From Pithys albifrons albifrons (taxonomy: Eukaryota > Chordata > Aves > Passeriformes > Thamnophilidae): 64,000 nucleotides of DNA. The position numbers and the translations under genes are program-made. The notes beneath the pieces were generated by a model that was not told the origin of the DNA, did no database searches, and saw nothing but the letters and a program-made list of their open reading frames with translations. Positions 1 to 12,727 of the stretch are shown here, piece by piece. The first letter of the stretch is position 1, and each line of letters starts with the position of its first letter. The stretch is taken from NCBI RefSeq assembly GCF_047495875.1, contig NC_092465.1, positions 7,737,160 to 7,801,159 of the forward strand, read 5' to 3'.

Positions 1-3000
1 TTACTGAGTCACAGCCGGTACTGTCTGGTAAACATCAGATTAGTTACAATCTATATTTTTTCAATAAAGATGTATTTTAGTCCACTGGCTAAATCATTAA
101 ATCTAACGTTTGCCTGTTTCTGTTCGGTGTTGTGACCATGAGCACAGGCATGGTGCTTTCTCCTGGTCACCACACTGATATCCTAAAGGATGTGGATTCT
201 TTCAGGTACCAGGCATACTGCAGGGTTTGAACCTAAACTGCATAATGCCTAAATCAAATGAGGAGGCCTGTTCCTTGCCCCTGCTCACTCCTGACACGAG
301 TGAGAGATCTGAGAGGTGAAATGTAGTTATCAAGTCTTGTTTCTAGTGGCTGCAGCAACAATGGTTTAGGCATTTTGTGTTTTAAGAGTGGCCCCAGTGG
401 TGGCAGTGGTCAAAGAAAACTGCAGCAATTGTGGAGGTGACATCAGGGAAGGGAACAAAGAGTAACAGCAGTGGAGTAATACATCAAAGGTGATCTTCAG
501 AAGGTAACTGGTGGGTCACACTGAAATGAGGCCACACAAGTGGGAGCAGCCAAGAACTCTGCTCAGCAGGTCTCTGAAGTGTCCTGCTTGCTCAGATCAT
601 ACCACCACACTTCCCAGTTCCACCTTTTTGACCCACTTCAACTTCATCCTTACTCGCATAAGTGGTGGGGAAGTAGTTCTTGCTCTCCTCATGGGTTATG
701 CCACATCCTAGCGTGTACTGTGGTCTTTTGCTCCTTTCTTGGCTCTGTTTATTCCCGTGTTTGGCAGATGTTTCTATGGTTCTTGTTCAGGTTTTAGCAG
801 CAGGTGCCCAAGGTGCAGCTGTAGCACCTTTTTACAGTGGATTTATGTTCTGTGAGAGTTGGCATAGGCTTGGGTCACAAAATGATTTTCTGAGCCACCA
901 GTACATCACAGTAGGCACCTTCCTGTGGCCACGTGTATGAGAACGTTGCTAACAACACATTCCTCTTCAGCACCTTGAGTGGGGGAGCCATGAAGGCAGA
1001 CACAGCTCCCCATGCTTTCACCAGGAATCCAGGAGCTCCTGCCAACAGGCCTGAGGAGTTAGCAGACATGTCCTCAAGCACATCTGAAACACAGACATGA
1101 ATTTCTTAGCTTCTAAAGTGCACTTTTTACTTGATTATCTTCCAATTTTTTTTAATTCTTGATTAATTTCAGGTTGGCTATTTAATAGTGTTTGGTTAAC
1201 TAATTCATGTAGTTGTTTATAATTATTGCCTTGCTATAAAATCATCTTAATAGAAGGTTGGGGGTTTTTGTTTTCTTTCCAGTAGAATAACAAGTTATTT
1301 TATTATTCAAACAAGGCTTACTTCCTGCTGTTTTCAATAAGATTTTTAATAAATATGTAAATTTAAAAATTAATTTACTGCATACGTTTGGCAGCATGAT
1401 TCTTGAACTGACAAAAGTTTGATGGATTGTAAAATTATCCTCCATAAAAATCATCAGTCATAGTAAACAGAATTTATCAGCCTCTGGTAATTTTACAGCT
1501 TTTTCTTCATCTTATCTTCTGTTAGGAACTCACTTAAAATTGATTATAATATAGTATGTTTCTAGAAACGTAATTCATTCATAGATTAATTAGATTTTAG
1601 GTTAATATCCCATCATGGAATAGGACATGAGCCAACAGTGTTTTTCAGTTGTTACAGAACCACAGTAGAGAAACCTTGATTACTGTTCCCATGTGGTTTA
1701 ATCGCCAAGACCAATCACTAATCAAATTCAAATGACATAAAATGGAACATCCTTCATAGCATTTATTTTCTAGCTGACTTATACTATAGGCTTTTTATTG
1801 ATACAACTTGCTGTACTGAAATGAACTAAAAATTGCAAGAGAGGATTTATCCTTCTACTTTAATTTGGTTCTGCAGCCTCTGTGAAACTCTCACTTGGAT
1901 TTTTGTGCATGTTGTGCTGCTGTCCCTAAAATATTCTTCCCTACAGCAGAGATAAGTTGTTTGCATATATTTAGAAAGTACATGTAAATAACTGTACTGT
2001 TATGTCAGATTTGATGGCAAATGAACTTAAAACATAGGTTTCCATTCTGCAATTCATGCTTTGCTTGAATCTGTACTGAAAACTGTGTGGCTCAGAACAT
2101 CAGCTGGAGAGGTGTCAAGTGCAGCCATGTAACCATCATCATTATTTGCATCTTTCCTGTCCCAGTTTTCTCTGATTGCAAAAGATCCTTTCTAGTCCCA
2201 TTGCACACAGTCAGAAAACATTATGCACATAGTTCAGGCTGCTACAGGTTTACTGGGAAGGTGAGTTGGGCTACAGCCTCTTCCTCTGCTGCCTCCAGCA
2301 GCACTTTGCAGTGCAACCCGTGGTAGGATTGCCCAGCAACAGCCCCTAACCCTCACTCAGGGAAGATGCAGAGGAGGGCACACCTGCTGGGTTTCATTAG
2401 TGCCAGGTGTTATGAAGAGGAAAAGAAAGGACAATGGGTTTTGTTCAGAATCATTAGAGGTAAAAACACCTCTGATATGTAGAGAGTTGATTAAAATCTG
2501 CGGTGGAAAGGGAAATGACAACTTCGTGCTCCTCAAATAAGCTCTGTTGTTGTTTGAGCATGCTAATTCGTCATTTTTTAAGAATGAAGAAGAACCTGCA
2601 TCCAAATTTTAAAATTATGATCTCTGTATTGCTGGTGGGAGCTTGGAAGAGGTTTTGTTCTGATATGTGTGCTGTGTACACATACATGGAGGCCGCTCTG
2701 CAACAGCTGAGTTTCTATCACGCAGGGATGGCCTGATGGGTTTGGAAATATTGTTTGTCTCTTCCCAACTGTCCTCTTCACAGGCTAAAAATTAAAAAAA
2801 AAAAATATTTGCTGTGGAACTCACTCCTTTGTTTAAACTACCTCCATGAATCATCTTTAAAACTGGTAAGAGTCATTCCCTTTCCTTCCTCTACTGGTCT
2901 TCCAGCAGCTTCATGCTCTTTGAACTCCCCTCCAGACATCACAGCCCTCTTAGTGCATACAACAAGCCAGAATTCTTAGCTGGGAGAATTATTTCTCCAT

Positions 3001-3057
3001 CGTTTCTTCATACTGCTTATTTGCTCTTGGTCCTGCCACATAACCTTGCTACTTCAA

Positions 3058-3118
3058 AGGTTGGACTCAGTGATCTCCAAAGTCTTTTCCAACCTAAACA
3101 GTTGCACTATTCCATGGT
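3058..3118 (+). repeat. CR1 LINE 3'-tail fragment
   Basis: The segment reads GGTTGGACTCAGTGATCT, followed by AAGTCTTTTCCAACCTAAAC and a decayed ATTCTATG-like octamer. This is the characteristic 3' end of avian CR1 retrotransposons, in sense orientation on the + strand. Only the tail is clear; the 5' extent may reach further upstream but cannot be judged by eye. It is the strongest single clue that the genome is avian or another sauropsid. Confidence 0.8.
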
Positions 3119-3635
3119 TTTCTCTCTGCTGCTTCTGGGGGTTTTTGCCCTTAGGGAAGCTGATGTAGCTTGGATAGTCACAGGCTACGAATCTAGTAGA
3201 GTACACAAAAGAGAGGCTTAATAGTGAGGAAAATCATTACCCACTGCCAATTGCCATTCTCAGTACGATCCTGAAGTGCAGTTCTGTTTTCCATCAGTGT
3301 GCTGAGTGACTGACATGCAGACAGTACGGGCCAGGAGCTGAGACATCCCTAGAGGGCAAGAGGACAAGTGTCTTTGTAATTACCAAAATAAATTGTCATG
3401 TTCAAAAAAAGCCAAAGGTGGAAGATGAAGACAGGTAAGAACACAACTAATACTTATAACAGTAGTTCAGCCATACAGAAAAATTACTCTGATTACTGAA
3501 AATGTCAGTGAAATTATATGTTGTTTGAGTACAACCCTGCTTTTACTGAGTTTGAGAGGATTTTTTTTCTTCAGTCATATGGGGGATAGAACTGCATTTG
3601 GTATTAGATTTTTTAAAAAATCTTGAACTATACTT

Positions 3636-3646
3636 CCCCCCCCCCC
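3636..3646. repeat. Homopolymer C run
   Basis: Eleven consecutive C bases lie in otherwise AT-rich intron sequence. Such runs are prone to length error in sequencing and to length polymorphism. Confidence 0.9.
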
Positions 3647-6600
3647 TTCTGATTCAGTTCTGAGTAAGTATCCCAATTTAAAAAAAAAATCATTCAAACC
3701 TCCAGTCCAGGATAAAATTGTAGCCCCTTTTTGACATAAAGCCATGAGCTTTATTGAAACCACGAGCCATACTTTCATAAATACTTTCATTCAGTAGGAC
3801 AAACCTCTGTATATTTAAATGCTGTGAAGTGAAATAGTCTGATGAAGACTGAAAGAGTGAAGTTACTTAGGACTGCATAGTTCCAGTACCATTTGGTTAT
3901 CACTGGCAACATAACCCTCCACATAGTTCTGTCAAGGAATGGTAGTGACCTGCAAGTGGTTAAGTTGAATTCAATAACTTTTTCACCAATCTTATCTTTC
4001 AGTATGATTTTTTTCATTGCAGTTTTTTTCAATCACTAGAAAATCAGAACAGTTTTGCTATTTAACTCCCTCTACAAGTAAAGCTAAAAGGATCTTTTGA
4101 GAAGTAAAGTGTATCCTATGTGTCTTGTTCATTTTCAGTCCATAAGGTTCTAGAAACTGAGTCTCAGCTTCCTTTCTCACCGTGGATATTTCTCTCTTAA
4201 TGCCTTGTGGTGAGCCTCTGATTGCACTAAGCATTGCTTTTAGTGGGTAGATTCCCTCTGTGAGAAGCAAAATTGGTGATTCTGCCAATGTGAACAGAGT
4301 GAGCCTCTGCTTTGCCTTCTGGAGAAAGTACTGGTGTTTAATTGGTTTTCTTTTTAATGAACCCCCTCAACACAGTTGACTGAGCACCAGCATTTTGATC
4401 ATTTTCCAAGGTATTGCCACTTAGAATTATATTTTCTTATTCCTTTTTAAATAAACTTAGTCCATGCAGAGTTGATGCAGCCAATATCCATTCTAAAGCA
4501 CTGTGAGAAAACAGTTTGTGCCATTCAGTTCATAACTGAGCAGAGGAAAAAAGGTAGACTTACCTGACCTGGTAACTGGGACCTCAGCATCTGTTTTTTT
4601 AAACTATGCAAAAGTTCAGAAAGGGTTGGCATAAACTGACCAGGTCAAGAAATACTTTCTTGTCATGTCAAGAAAACATTCATATACTTCCTAAATTAAG
4701 ATTATATTCTTGACATTAGAATGCTAAATGTACTGCATCACCTCATTATGTTATGAAAATCAAGGCCCAATTCACTACATTATCTTTTATCTCCTAAACC
4801 ATGCAAGAATTCAAGCTGTAGACAACATAAGTCTCAACTTCTCAGTCACCTGTTCATTAAGCAATAGCTGTTGTTGACCAGATCTGCAGTTATCAATCAT
4901 ATAGTGTTAGTGCTGATTGGTTTTATTTCCTGTAAGGTAATTTATTTGCAATTTAGGATCATCAGAAAGGCTGTTCTTGTGATGCTAAAATATACTTGTA
5001 GATTGTTATATTCTGAAATACAGTAGACCTGAAATACAGTTCTCATTGTTATATTACCCATAATGACATCAGGGGATGATACATACATATGTACATATGG
5101 CTTTTCAATCAACTGCTGAACAGACTAATGAACTTCAAAATGCTTCCTATCAATGCATTTTTTCCCAGAAAAGAAATTGACATTGTTTACCATGAAAATC
5201 TGATGGTGTGTCTCTGAGAATGTCATTGTCTGTTACAGCAAAATAATCATGGTATTTCTGCTCAAATAGAAAAAGAAAAATGATTCATTATTTCAGAAAT
5301 TATTTTATTGTCAGTCCGGAAAATAGATGAAAGCTTCTGACAATATACAAGGGAGAGCAAGGCTTATCTTATTATTTAAGGTTATGCTTTAAAGAGAAAA
5401 AAGTTCAAACATCACATTTTTAGCTCAGCTGTAATGCAGCAGAGGTCATGCAGTTACAGCTTTCACCTTTGTAGTTTCCTGGATGAGACTGTACAACTAT
5501 TTTCACTGCAGAGTGTTACCTGTCCACCTGATGTTAAATGAGATCTGGAGATTGTTCACTTTGCACAGAGAGCCTGCATGGCATTCTGTCCTGACTAGAT
5601 GACAGACAGCTACTCCCTGGCAGTTCAAACCAACCCTTTTCACATTACACCTTCACTGCAAACGGTCGTGTAATGCCACTGAGTTCAGGGAGAAGTTCCT
5701 CCTGATTAGACCAGGGTACCTCTGATCAGAATATTGCTCATATTGTTCTGTATCTCAGTGCACCTGTTCTACAAGAAGCTATGAGCATATTAAAATTGTC
5801 CTACTAAACAGGTTATGTATGAGCAACCTATGTAATGCTGCAACAGCACAGCCCACTTAGGCCAAGTGTGTCATAAATACAAAGCAGTTATAGGAGTAGA
5901 GGATATCTAAATTGGTAAAACTCTGAACTTAAAATAAGAAACAGTGGCTCTGTGGGATCAAGTTTACCTTCATCATATGCAGAAAATGTAACAAGCAAGT
6001 TTTAAAAGGTAAAAATCCAGAAAATTGCTTTCCTTCACAATAAAGTTATGAGTAATAACTAAAATACCAAAAAAGAGAACATATTTTGTATCTTCTATTA
6101 GAGATCAGATCTGAAATAGAAGATGAGTTATACAATTAAGTATTGATTTTTTTTGATCTATATTTAATTCTCATAGCAATTTCATTGTTTTTACCCAATA
6201 GTGTTATGCAATTATACTTCACTTGAAGCAATGCTCTTCTTGCTTTTTTGTTAATCTTAAAACTTAATTGCCCAATGCATGAGAGACATAAATAAAGTTC
6301 ACTTTATTCTTTTGTGTAACTGATTCTGAGCCCTTTAAAGTACTGGTTAACTAAACTTAGACAGCTGGAAAATACATTTATCCTGTGGAATGGTTCATTG
6401 CTGATTCTGGGCTCTGGTGTGCCTTGGAAGCACAGCCTGACCTCCAGACAGTCAGAGCTTCTGCGTGTTACCATGTAGAAGGAACGGCCTTGCTGCTGCT
6501 TTCCTTCCTGCACACAAGTGTGGAATCCTTTGTGCTGTGAACCAGCCCATCCTTCCCTGCTCCTTCCCACTACACCTGCAGGGTGCTTGTGCCATTCAGA

Positions 6601-8916
6601 GCAGCTGCAGCTGTGACTGGTCCTTGATCACAAGCACTGGAAAGGCATTCTGCCCACATGTAACCTCTCATTTTTAAAGTTTACAGGAAACCTCATTTGA
6701 TGTATTAATGTAGAAATAACACCTATTTATAATGTATCAGTGTAACTGCAGGCTAGTTTTGTTTTCCTAATTTGCTGTGCTTGAAGTGACATGCCAGATT
6801 CTATTACATCACTAATGAGTTTTAGTTATTCCCTTTAGGATGTTGCCAACAAGAAAACATTATTCTGATTCATGACTCATGAGTTTATTTCAAAGTAATG
6901 TGACTTGTGATGAATGTCTATATTCTGTGAAATAGAGTTTCTCCTCTCCTGGCAACTGGTCACTGCTCTCAGGTGGTGCAAGGCACCCCACACTGACTAG
7001 CTACAATTTCTTAACTTGGGTTAGCATTTGTTCTGACACCAAAGTTAAAGAAATTACTGGTGACTTTTCAGCTCTAGGAATGTACATAATTGTGTTATTG
7101 TGGGAGAGAGTGATTTGTTTATTATGCAAATTTTTACATTAATCTCTCTGCTTAAAGTTTTCTTTATTTTCTGCTTATGGAGCTCAGGCTGTGAATGAAT
7201 TTTCTTCTGTGTGTTAAAGAAAGGAAGTTTGAGGGTTTTTTTACAAAAGGATGTAACTGGGCACTAAGGCATCTAAAAAAGACAGCTTTAGGTCCAAAAA
7301 ATATCCATAATTTATTTTTGAATTGTCTCTTGTTTTAGCAATGAATTTTGCTACAACTGTTAGAATTACTCTTCCCTTTAATTCTTGATGTATCATAGGT
7401 ATACTGTTCGCTATTCAGTATATCTTTTGCCAGCAGGTTTCACTGATGGGCTTCAGTTCTCTTCAATTTCATTGGATTCAATGATTTTGCTTAGAATTTG
7501 TAGAGAATATTTTTATTCCCTGCAGTTTCTCTAATATGTTTCATAAACTATATATACATTTTATTAAATGAGAACCTAAGGTCTGATTAAAGTACAAGTG
7601 TAGGTTGTGCTTGTAGGGTATAAAAAATTACTGATACTTATATACAGAATATACCAATGAATTCAGTCCTGTCTGTCCTGTGGTGTAAATCTATCCTTAA
7701 GTAGAATAGTCAAAATTGTACTTTAATTGTGATGCTTCACCCAGAACTGCTCTGTGCTGCAAATTCCTCAGGTGTCTGTGCTCCTCCTGCCCAAGAGTCA
7801 AAATTGGCTCCACTTGAATCAATATGAGTTTTGTCACAGACCTCACTAACACCACTATTGAGTCCTGCAGCCCCAGGTCTGAGCTAAGTAGTCACATTCA
7901 ATTTATCTAACGAAAAGCTGTGAAAAGGGGAAAATACAGACAAAGAAACATCATTTAGTCTATCATACAATAAAATACTTTAGGTTTAGTACTCTGAAGA
8001 GCAAAAAGTGCTAACCTGTGTTATCGATGCCATGGCTGAGAATTTTCTCATCTGGCCTGCAGAGAAGTGAAATAACTTTTCCATTATTTTAAATGAGGGC
8101 AAAGGGAAGAACATTTTAAGCTGAAATTGTGAAGAATTTCTATTGAAGGGTCCTAAATTTGTGTTACTTCCCATTACCAAGGGTTATATTTCTCTATCTC
8201 AGAAAACATAATTACAGATATTGAAGACCTTGGTTTGAACTGTCATCTAAAATCACAATCCAACATAACATGCCCTAAAACCTTTTAGACTGAATGTTAA
8301 TTAATGAACCAAACAGAAAATTTTCATTTACTAAGACTAAGATCTCCTGTTGCTTTTTGTAAGTTTGCTTGAAACATTTGCTAAAAATACTAATGTAATC
8401 CATGCATGGTCAGCTGATGAAATATGACAAGATCAGAGCATAAACAGGCATTGGACTGGCATTTCAATTTTTAGCTAACTAGCCATGAAAACAAGCAATC
8501 AAACTATGTAACAATTTGTCTTCCTCTTGCCCAAGATTTCCAAGAAAAAGCAGCACAGCATGTGCAACATTTGACTGACTTGGAACTTGAATTCTTCAAA
8601 AAATTCTAATGACCCTTTACAGCTGTGTATGTAATGATCCACAGCATCCATACATCTGCCCAAGCTGTATTTTCAGGGTGCTTAAAGTGCCATTTCATTT
8701 TCTATCTAAAACAAAATATTAATGTCTTGGATTTACAGTAATTTACTGATTGAGTCTTTGCCATCTGATGACCCTACCAAAAATGAGGAATGGCATTGCA
8801 CTCTGATGGCATCTCTCAGAATCCTTGATTCTTATCTGTCCAAGAGGTTATTGAATGTTGATTGTAAAATGTTGAATGCTGTCCCATATTTCTGTGTTAG
8901 GGGTTAGTTACTCAGA

Positions 8917-8970
8917 TTTTGAAACACCCTGCAGGTGTCATTTTTTGAAACACCAGCAGGCAGGTCATTT
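8917..8970. repeat. Two-copy imperfect tandem duplication
   Basis: TTTTGAAACACC recurs 26 bases apart, at 8917 and 8943. Each copy is followed by a related stretch (CTGCAGGTGTCATT versus AGCAGGCAGGTCATT). It looks like an old local duplication within the NCKAP5 intron. No function is suggested. Confidence 0.65.
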
Positions 8971-9736
8971 TTATTGAACTGCTCCCTACCCTACAGAGCT
9001 CCCTAATGATTCCTTGGTCAGATCTCTGATTGCAAATACCAGTAGCTAACAAAGGGATAAAATTGCTCTGGTACAATCCTACTGTGCGTTCTTAATATAA
9101 TGTGCTAATACATCGTCCGGTGTTCCCACAGAATTGCACCACTCCACCAAGCAGGCCTGGCCAATACCTGATTGATTCTGGTCTGTGGGGATCGGCCCAG
9201 TTCAGTATAATTTCCTGTCTTGCTGCTTTCTTGTCTATTAGAGAGAGTTTGGGTCTGTGGAAATCAATAACTTTACACATGCAAAATGTGAGGTTATTCC
9301 CTAGCAAGTTTCATTTGCATCCTTGATTTATGGAAAATGCTGTTTTATCCTCTGCAACTTTTTTTTTAAACTCTACTTAAACAAATACCTATTTAAACAT
9401 ACCCCCCAAGGTATTTGTACAAGAGAAGATGTAAATTGCTGTGAGGATGCTGGAGATGTTTAACACGTGCATAGCCAGGATCTGCTACTTATGACATTAA
9501 TAGCTCTTAACTGTTACATAAATGGAGTCCTATTTGTCTCAGCAGAAGCATTAAAGTTATGATTTATCCTAAAATGGACAGTAATGTTCTATTTAATCAT
9601 AACAGATATTTAAGCATCTAAAAATCTATTTCCTTTCACCCTGTGAACTTTGGAAAGACAGTAATTAATGGTGTACAATAGGATAACTTTATTTCTATAA
9701 GAAATATGTTTCTAATATTTCCCTCACTTATTACAG

Positions 9737-10018
9737 AAATTGAAGCAAACTGAAGAAACAAAAGAAGATTCCAAGAATAGAGTATCTAAAATCTCCCTGG
9801 AGTCTCTCAATAAATTTAACAGCAATAATGTACTTTTATTAGAAAAAGAGAAGAACTGTCTGAACAAGGTTGAAGGACAAAGGGAAGAAAGTGGAAAGAA
9901 GGAAGAAGCTTCCTTAAATAGCTCGGGTCGGCACGACGTGGACAATTTGGAATCCTTGAGCGACTCTCTCTATGATAGCTTCTCCTCTTGTGCCAGCCAA
10001 GGCTCCAACGATGTGTAG
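9737..10018 (+). CDS. NCKAP5: NCKAP5 terminal coding exon (C-terminus)
   Basis: NCKAP5 (Nck-associated protein 5, NAP5) is a large, mostly disordered protein related to the microtubule- and centrosome-associated NCKAP5L/Cep169. This exon encodes the last 93 residues and ends in TAG at 10016-10018. It follows a pyrimidine-containing acceptor (CACTTATTACAG, AG at 9735-9736) and is read in phase 0 from AAA TTG AAG. The first two thirds are Lys/Glu/Ser/Asn-rich and low in complexity. The last residues, LYDSFSSCASQGSNDV, are the conserved tail I recognise for the NCKAP5 family. No start codon is expected because the rest of the protein lies upstream of the window. The position 2.7 kb before LYPD1 on the same strand matches the mammalian gene order, which supports NCKAP5 over its paralogue NCKAP5L. 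The exact acceptor is less certain than the stop. Confidence 0.88.
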   Translation, partial: KLKQTEETKEDSKNRVSKISLESLNKFNSNNVLLLEKEKNCLNKVEGQREESGKKEEASLNSSGRHDVDNLESLSDSLYDSFSSCASQGSNDV

Positions 10019-10231
10019 AGACATTTCCCAATGGGCTGTAACTGCGGCACGTAACGGAGCTGAAGGCAAGTGTGGAGTGATGGGGAAAAAGAGACAGTGG
10101 TTGAAAATCCCCCCTGCGGATCACTGCACTCACAGAGGGGTGTTCTGGCTCCGCACCACACAGCAATAAGGCAGGGCAGCAGCACGGCGGTGCGCGGGAC
10201 TCAACGCTGAACGCAACGAGCGCTTACACAG

Positions 10232-10237
10232 AATAAA
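10232..10237 (+). terminator. NCKAP5: Proximal poly(A) signal AATAAA
   Basis: This canonical hexamer lies 214 bases after the NCKAP5 stop. Further AATAAA copies at 10318-10323 and 10498-10503 make alternative short 3' UTRs possible. Which sites are used cannot be told from sequence. Confidence 0.45.
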
Positions 10238-11333
10238 GTCTTAATTTTGCACTTTTGTGAATATTTGTACAGTTGTAAATACCTTGGGAAAATATATTTG
10301 TAGGGATACATGACAGCAATAAATATTAAACTGGTGCTATGCTCCTGTAATAGCAGATACTAACTTAAAGAAATCAGTGTTAATATTAACAAGAAAAGTT
10401 AGTAGATTTTTTAAAGAAGATTTATAATTGTTCTAGTCTTAAAACTGTATGTAGAAACACTGCATTACCATAAACCTGAGCCTGCCACATTATCTGCAAT
10501 AAACTTTCATGGACTCTGTTTTACAAAACATCCTTTATTTTTAACTTTCAGTGCAATTTCATACAGGTGTTCTAGGCAGACATGCATTTCAGTTATTACA
10601 ACTTCACAACAGGTGGCTTATTTCAAAAGGGGTTTGACTTTTGACATGGCAAGAAAATGAATAGATTAAAACTCTTGATACTGCTGGCATTGGCTTCATC
10701 AGTCATGCACGTAAACTGTTTGAAAGATCAGGGTCAAAGCAATTCACTGCTGGCATAAACTGGAGTCTTGTAGGAATGAGAACTACATAAACCACCCTGT
10801 CCTTCTGACTGCAACATAGTTTTTTGACTTCCACCTCCTCTGAACTTATTTGCCATCAACTTATGAATGTACCATACTGTGTTATCTTTTGGAATCTGTT
10901 TGGTCCTAGTTAAATTCTCAACACTAAAATTATTTAAAAAAAAAAATTTAAAAACTCCTGTTTGTGACACAACAATATGTTGGTGCTAACCAGTACTAGT
11001 TCAAACATATCTAGGAGCAGGGCCTGTTTTGGGTGTTTTTGTTTTTTCTACAAAATTGTTTATATGTAAGGGAAAGTCTATTTCAAAGGTTCTGTGTATT
11101 TTTTCTAGATGTGAAGTATTTATAACTGCTTTTTGTACAGCAATTGTAAACTAGATATATTTGAGGTATTTCTAGACTCTACAGTTTCTTTAGCACATGC
11201 CTGTTAATCTATGAAATATTGTATGATCAGTGTTAATATTTTGTGCAATTTGTTATATTTTAAGTAATTTCCGCCGTAAACTTGCCTCGTCTTTTTCGAC
11301 TTTTAAGAAATTTTCATTGAAACATCTTTCGTA

Positions 11334-11339
11334 AATAAA
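11334..11339 (+). terminator. NCKAP5: Distal NCKAP5 poly(A) signal AATAAA
   Basis: This canonical hexamer is followed by a T/GT-rich downstream element (TTTCTTGTGTACGTGTG). It lies at the boundary where AT-rich 3' UTR gives way to GC-rich CpG-island sequence. It is the best candidate for the end of the full-length NCKAP5 transcript. Confidence 0.7.
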
Positions 11340-11786
11340 ACCTTTCTTGTGTACGTGTGCCTGCAGCGGGGTTTTGGGAAAGGGATGTTGTGACACCCTG
11401 AGCGTGAGGGCGGGTGCAGGGCAGGGATCAGCTCAGCCCTCCCGGGGGGCACGGGGGTACCCACCGAGCCGCCCCCGCCCCGGGGCAGCGCACGGGCAGG
11501 CAGAGTTCGGGCCTTTAGGGATTCCGTAACACGGGGGTTTTAAACAGCGATTTAGAGCTTAATTGAGACTCTTCATTGCAGTAAGGCTGTGAAACGATCA
11601 CAGAGAAATTACGTGGTTATCCGGAGAGGAGACGAGCTATCCCTCGGGCCGGGTTACAACAGGGAAGAAAAGCTCGTCCCAGCATTGACGACCACGGCAC
11701 CCTGGGCTTCCCCTGCACCTTCCCTCGCCCTTCCCTCCCCGGGAGCGGGCGCTGCCCGGCCCTCCGACGGCTCCTCGCCGTTCCCG

Positions 11787-11950
11787 CCGCCACAGTCCGC
11801 CCCCTCCCGATTCACCGGCGGATGCCACCGCCACACAACGCCTCATCCCGCCCCGCCACCGGCTCCCGCCGCCGCAGCCCACCCCATTCCGACCCACCAG
11901 CGGATCCCACCGCCACAGTCCGCCTCATCCCGCTTCCCCCCGCCTCCGGC
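11787..11950 (+). repeat. 41-bp tandem repeat (four units) in the CpG island
   Basis: The motif CCGCCRCAG/CCGCCACAC begins at 11787, 11828, 11869 and 11910, an exact 41-base period. Within units, shared blocks such as TCCGCC, CTCATCCCG and CACCRGCGGATSCCA recur, and a decayed fifth unit may start near 11951. Units differ by substitutions. The period is not a multiple of three and the region is upstream of the start codon, so it is non-coding. A minisatellite in a promoter island may vary in copy number between individuals. Confidence 0.75.
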
Positions 11951-12727
11951 CCCGCCAATCCCGCAGCCCGCCGTGTGTCCTCGGCGGAGACAGGGGACTG
12001 ACCGCCGCACCGCGCCCCTTTCCCCGCTATTGTCACGCTTGAAATTGCTTTCAGAGGGACGGGAGGAGGGAACGGTGGGGCCGCGAGCTCTGCGAGGCGT
12101 TTGTGGGAGACGAGCGACGCTTCGCAGCGGGGTCCTGCCCCTCAGGCGTGCTCCGGCTGCCACCTGTGGACTCCTGGCGGGCGGGGACACGGAGGGGACC
12201 GGGGCGAGCCGAGCCACCGCTCGGGGGCTGTGCCCCAGAGCCAGAGCGGAGGGGAAGGGCGAGGGATATGACGGAGGCGCCCCAGCAGGCAGAGGGTCGC
12301 GGGGTCCCCCTCGCAGCGCCATGCGAACCACACGCCGAGCTGGCGGTGCCGGGGTAGGACCGGGGAGTTCTCCTCCTTCAATGAACTCTGCCCGTCCCCG
12401 AAGTGCGCCCAGCGAGGTGCGGGGCGGCTGGCGGGGATCTCCGCCCCGCTCCGCCGGCATCACATGGTGCTGGGGGAGGGAGGGGGGAGCCGCCCCCCAG
12501 CTCTCGCTTTTCCTACAGTTTCTTCCAGTCTCAGCGCTCAACTCCGGCGAGGCTGGAGAGCGGCGCGGGGCTGGGCAGGGCGGGAGCCGGGCGGGCTCCG
12601 CCGCCTGCTCCCGAGGCGCCGCTCCGCAGCGGAGGCGCGACACAAGTACGCGGCGCCTCCGCTGTTTCCCTCCTTCTGATGCCCCTTCCCGACTGCACGC
12701 CAGCCCGGCGGCCGCGGCTCCGGGAGG

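Larger units (their letters stand above)
1..9736 (+). other. NCKAP5: NCKAP5 last intron (5' part outside window)
   Basis: This AT-rich stretch precedes the NCKAP5 terminal coding exon. I see no long open frame that looks like protein. Short open frames on both strands are scattered and lack convincing paired splice sites, apart from one weak candidate at 2211-2260. It contains a CR1 tail fragment near 3058-3118, a C11 run at 3636-3646, a short imperfect tandem duplication near 8917-8970, and an inverted repeat around 5086-5099. Assignment as intron is inferred from the acceptor at 9735-9736 and the identity of the exon that follows. Small upstream NCKAP5 exons could have been missed. Confidence 0.7.
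10019..11350 (+). other. NCKAP5: NCKAP5 3' UTR
   Basis: AT-rich non-coding sequence follows the NCKAP5 stop. It carries four AATAAA hexamers at 10232, 10318, 10498 and 11334. The last one is followed within about 10-25 bases by GT-rich sequence (CTTGTGTACGTGTG), which fits a functional cleavage site near 11345-11360. The long AT-rich stretch ends sharply at the CpG island. The 3' UTR end is inferred from these motifs only. Confidence 0.7.

Noticed and set aside
5086..5099. Perfect palindrome CATATGTACATATG
   Set aside because: Short AT-rich palindromes are expected in intron DNA of this composition. There is no neighbouring structure.
9816..10185. - strand open frames of 116 and 71 codons opposite the NCKAP5 last exon
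   Set aside because: They are antisense shadows of the NCKAP5 coding exon and its 3' UTR, with no family resemblance.
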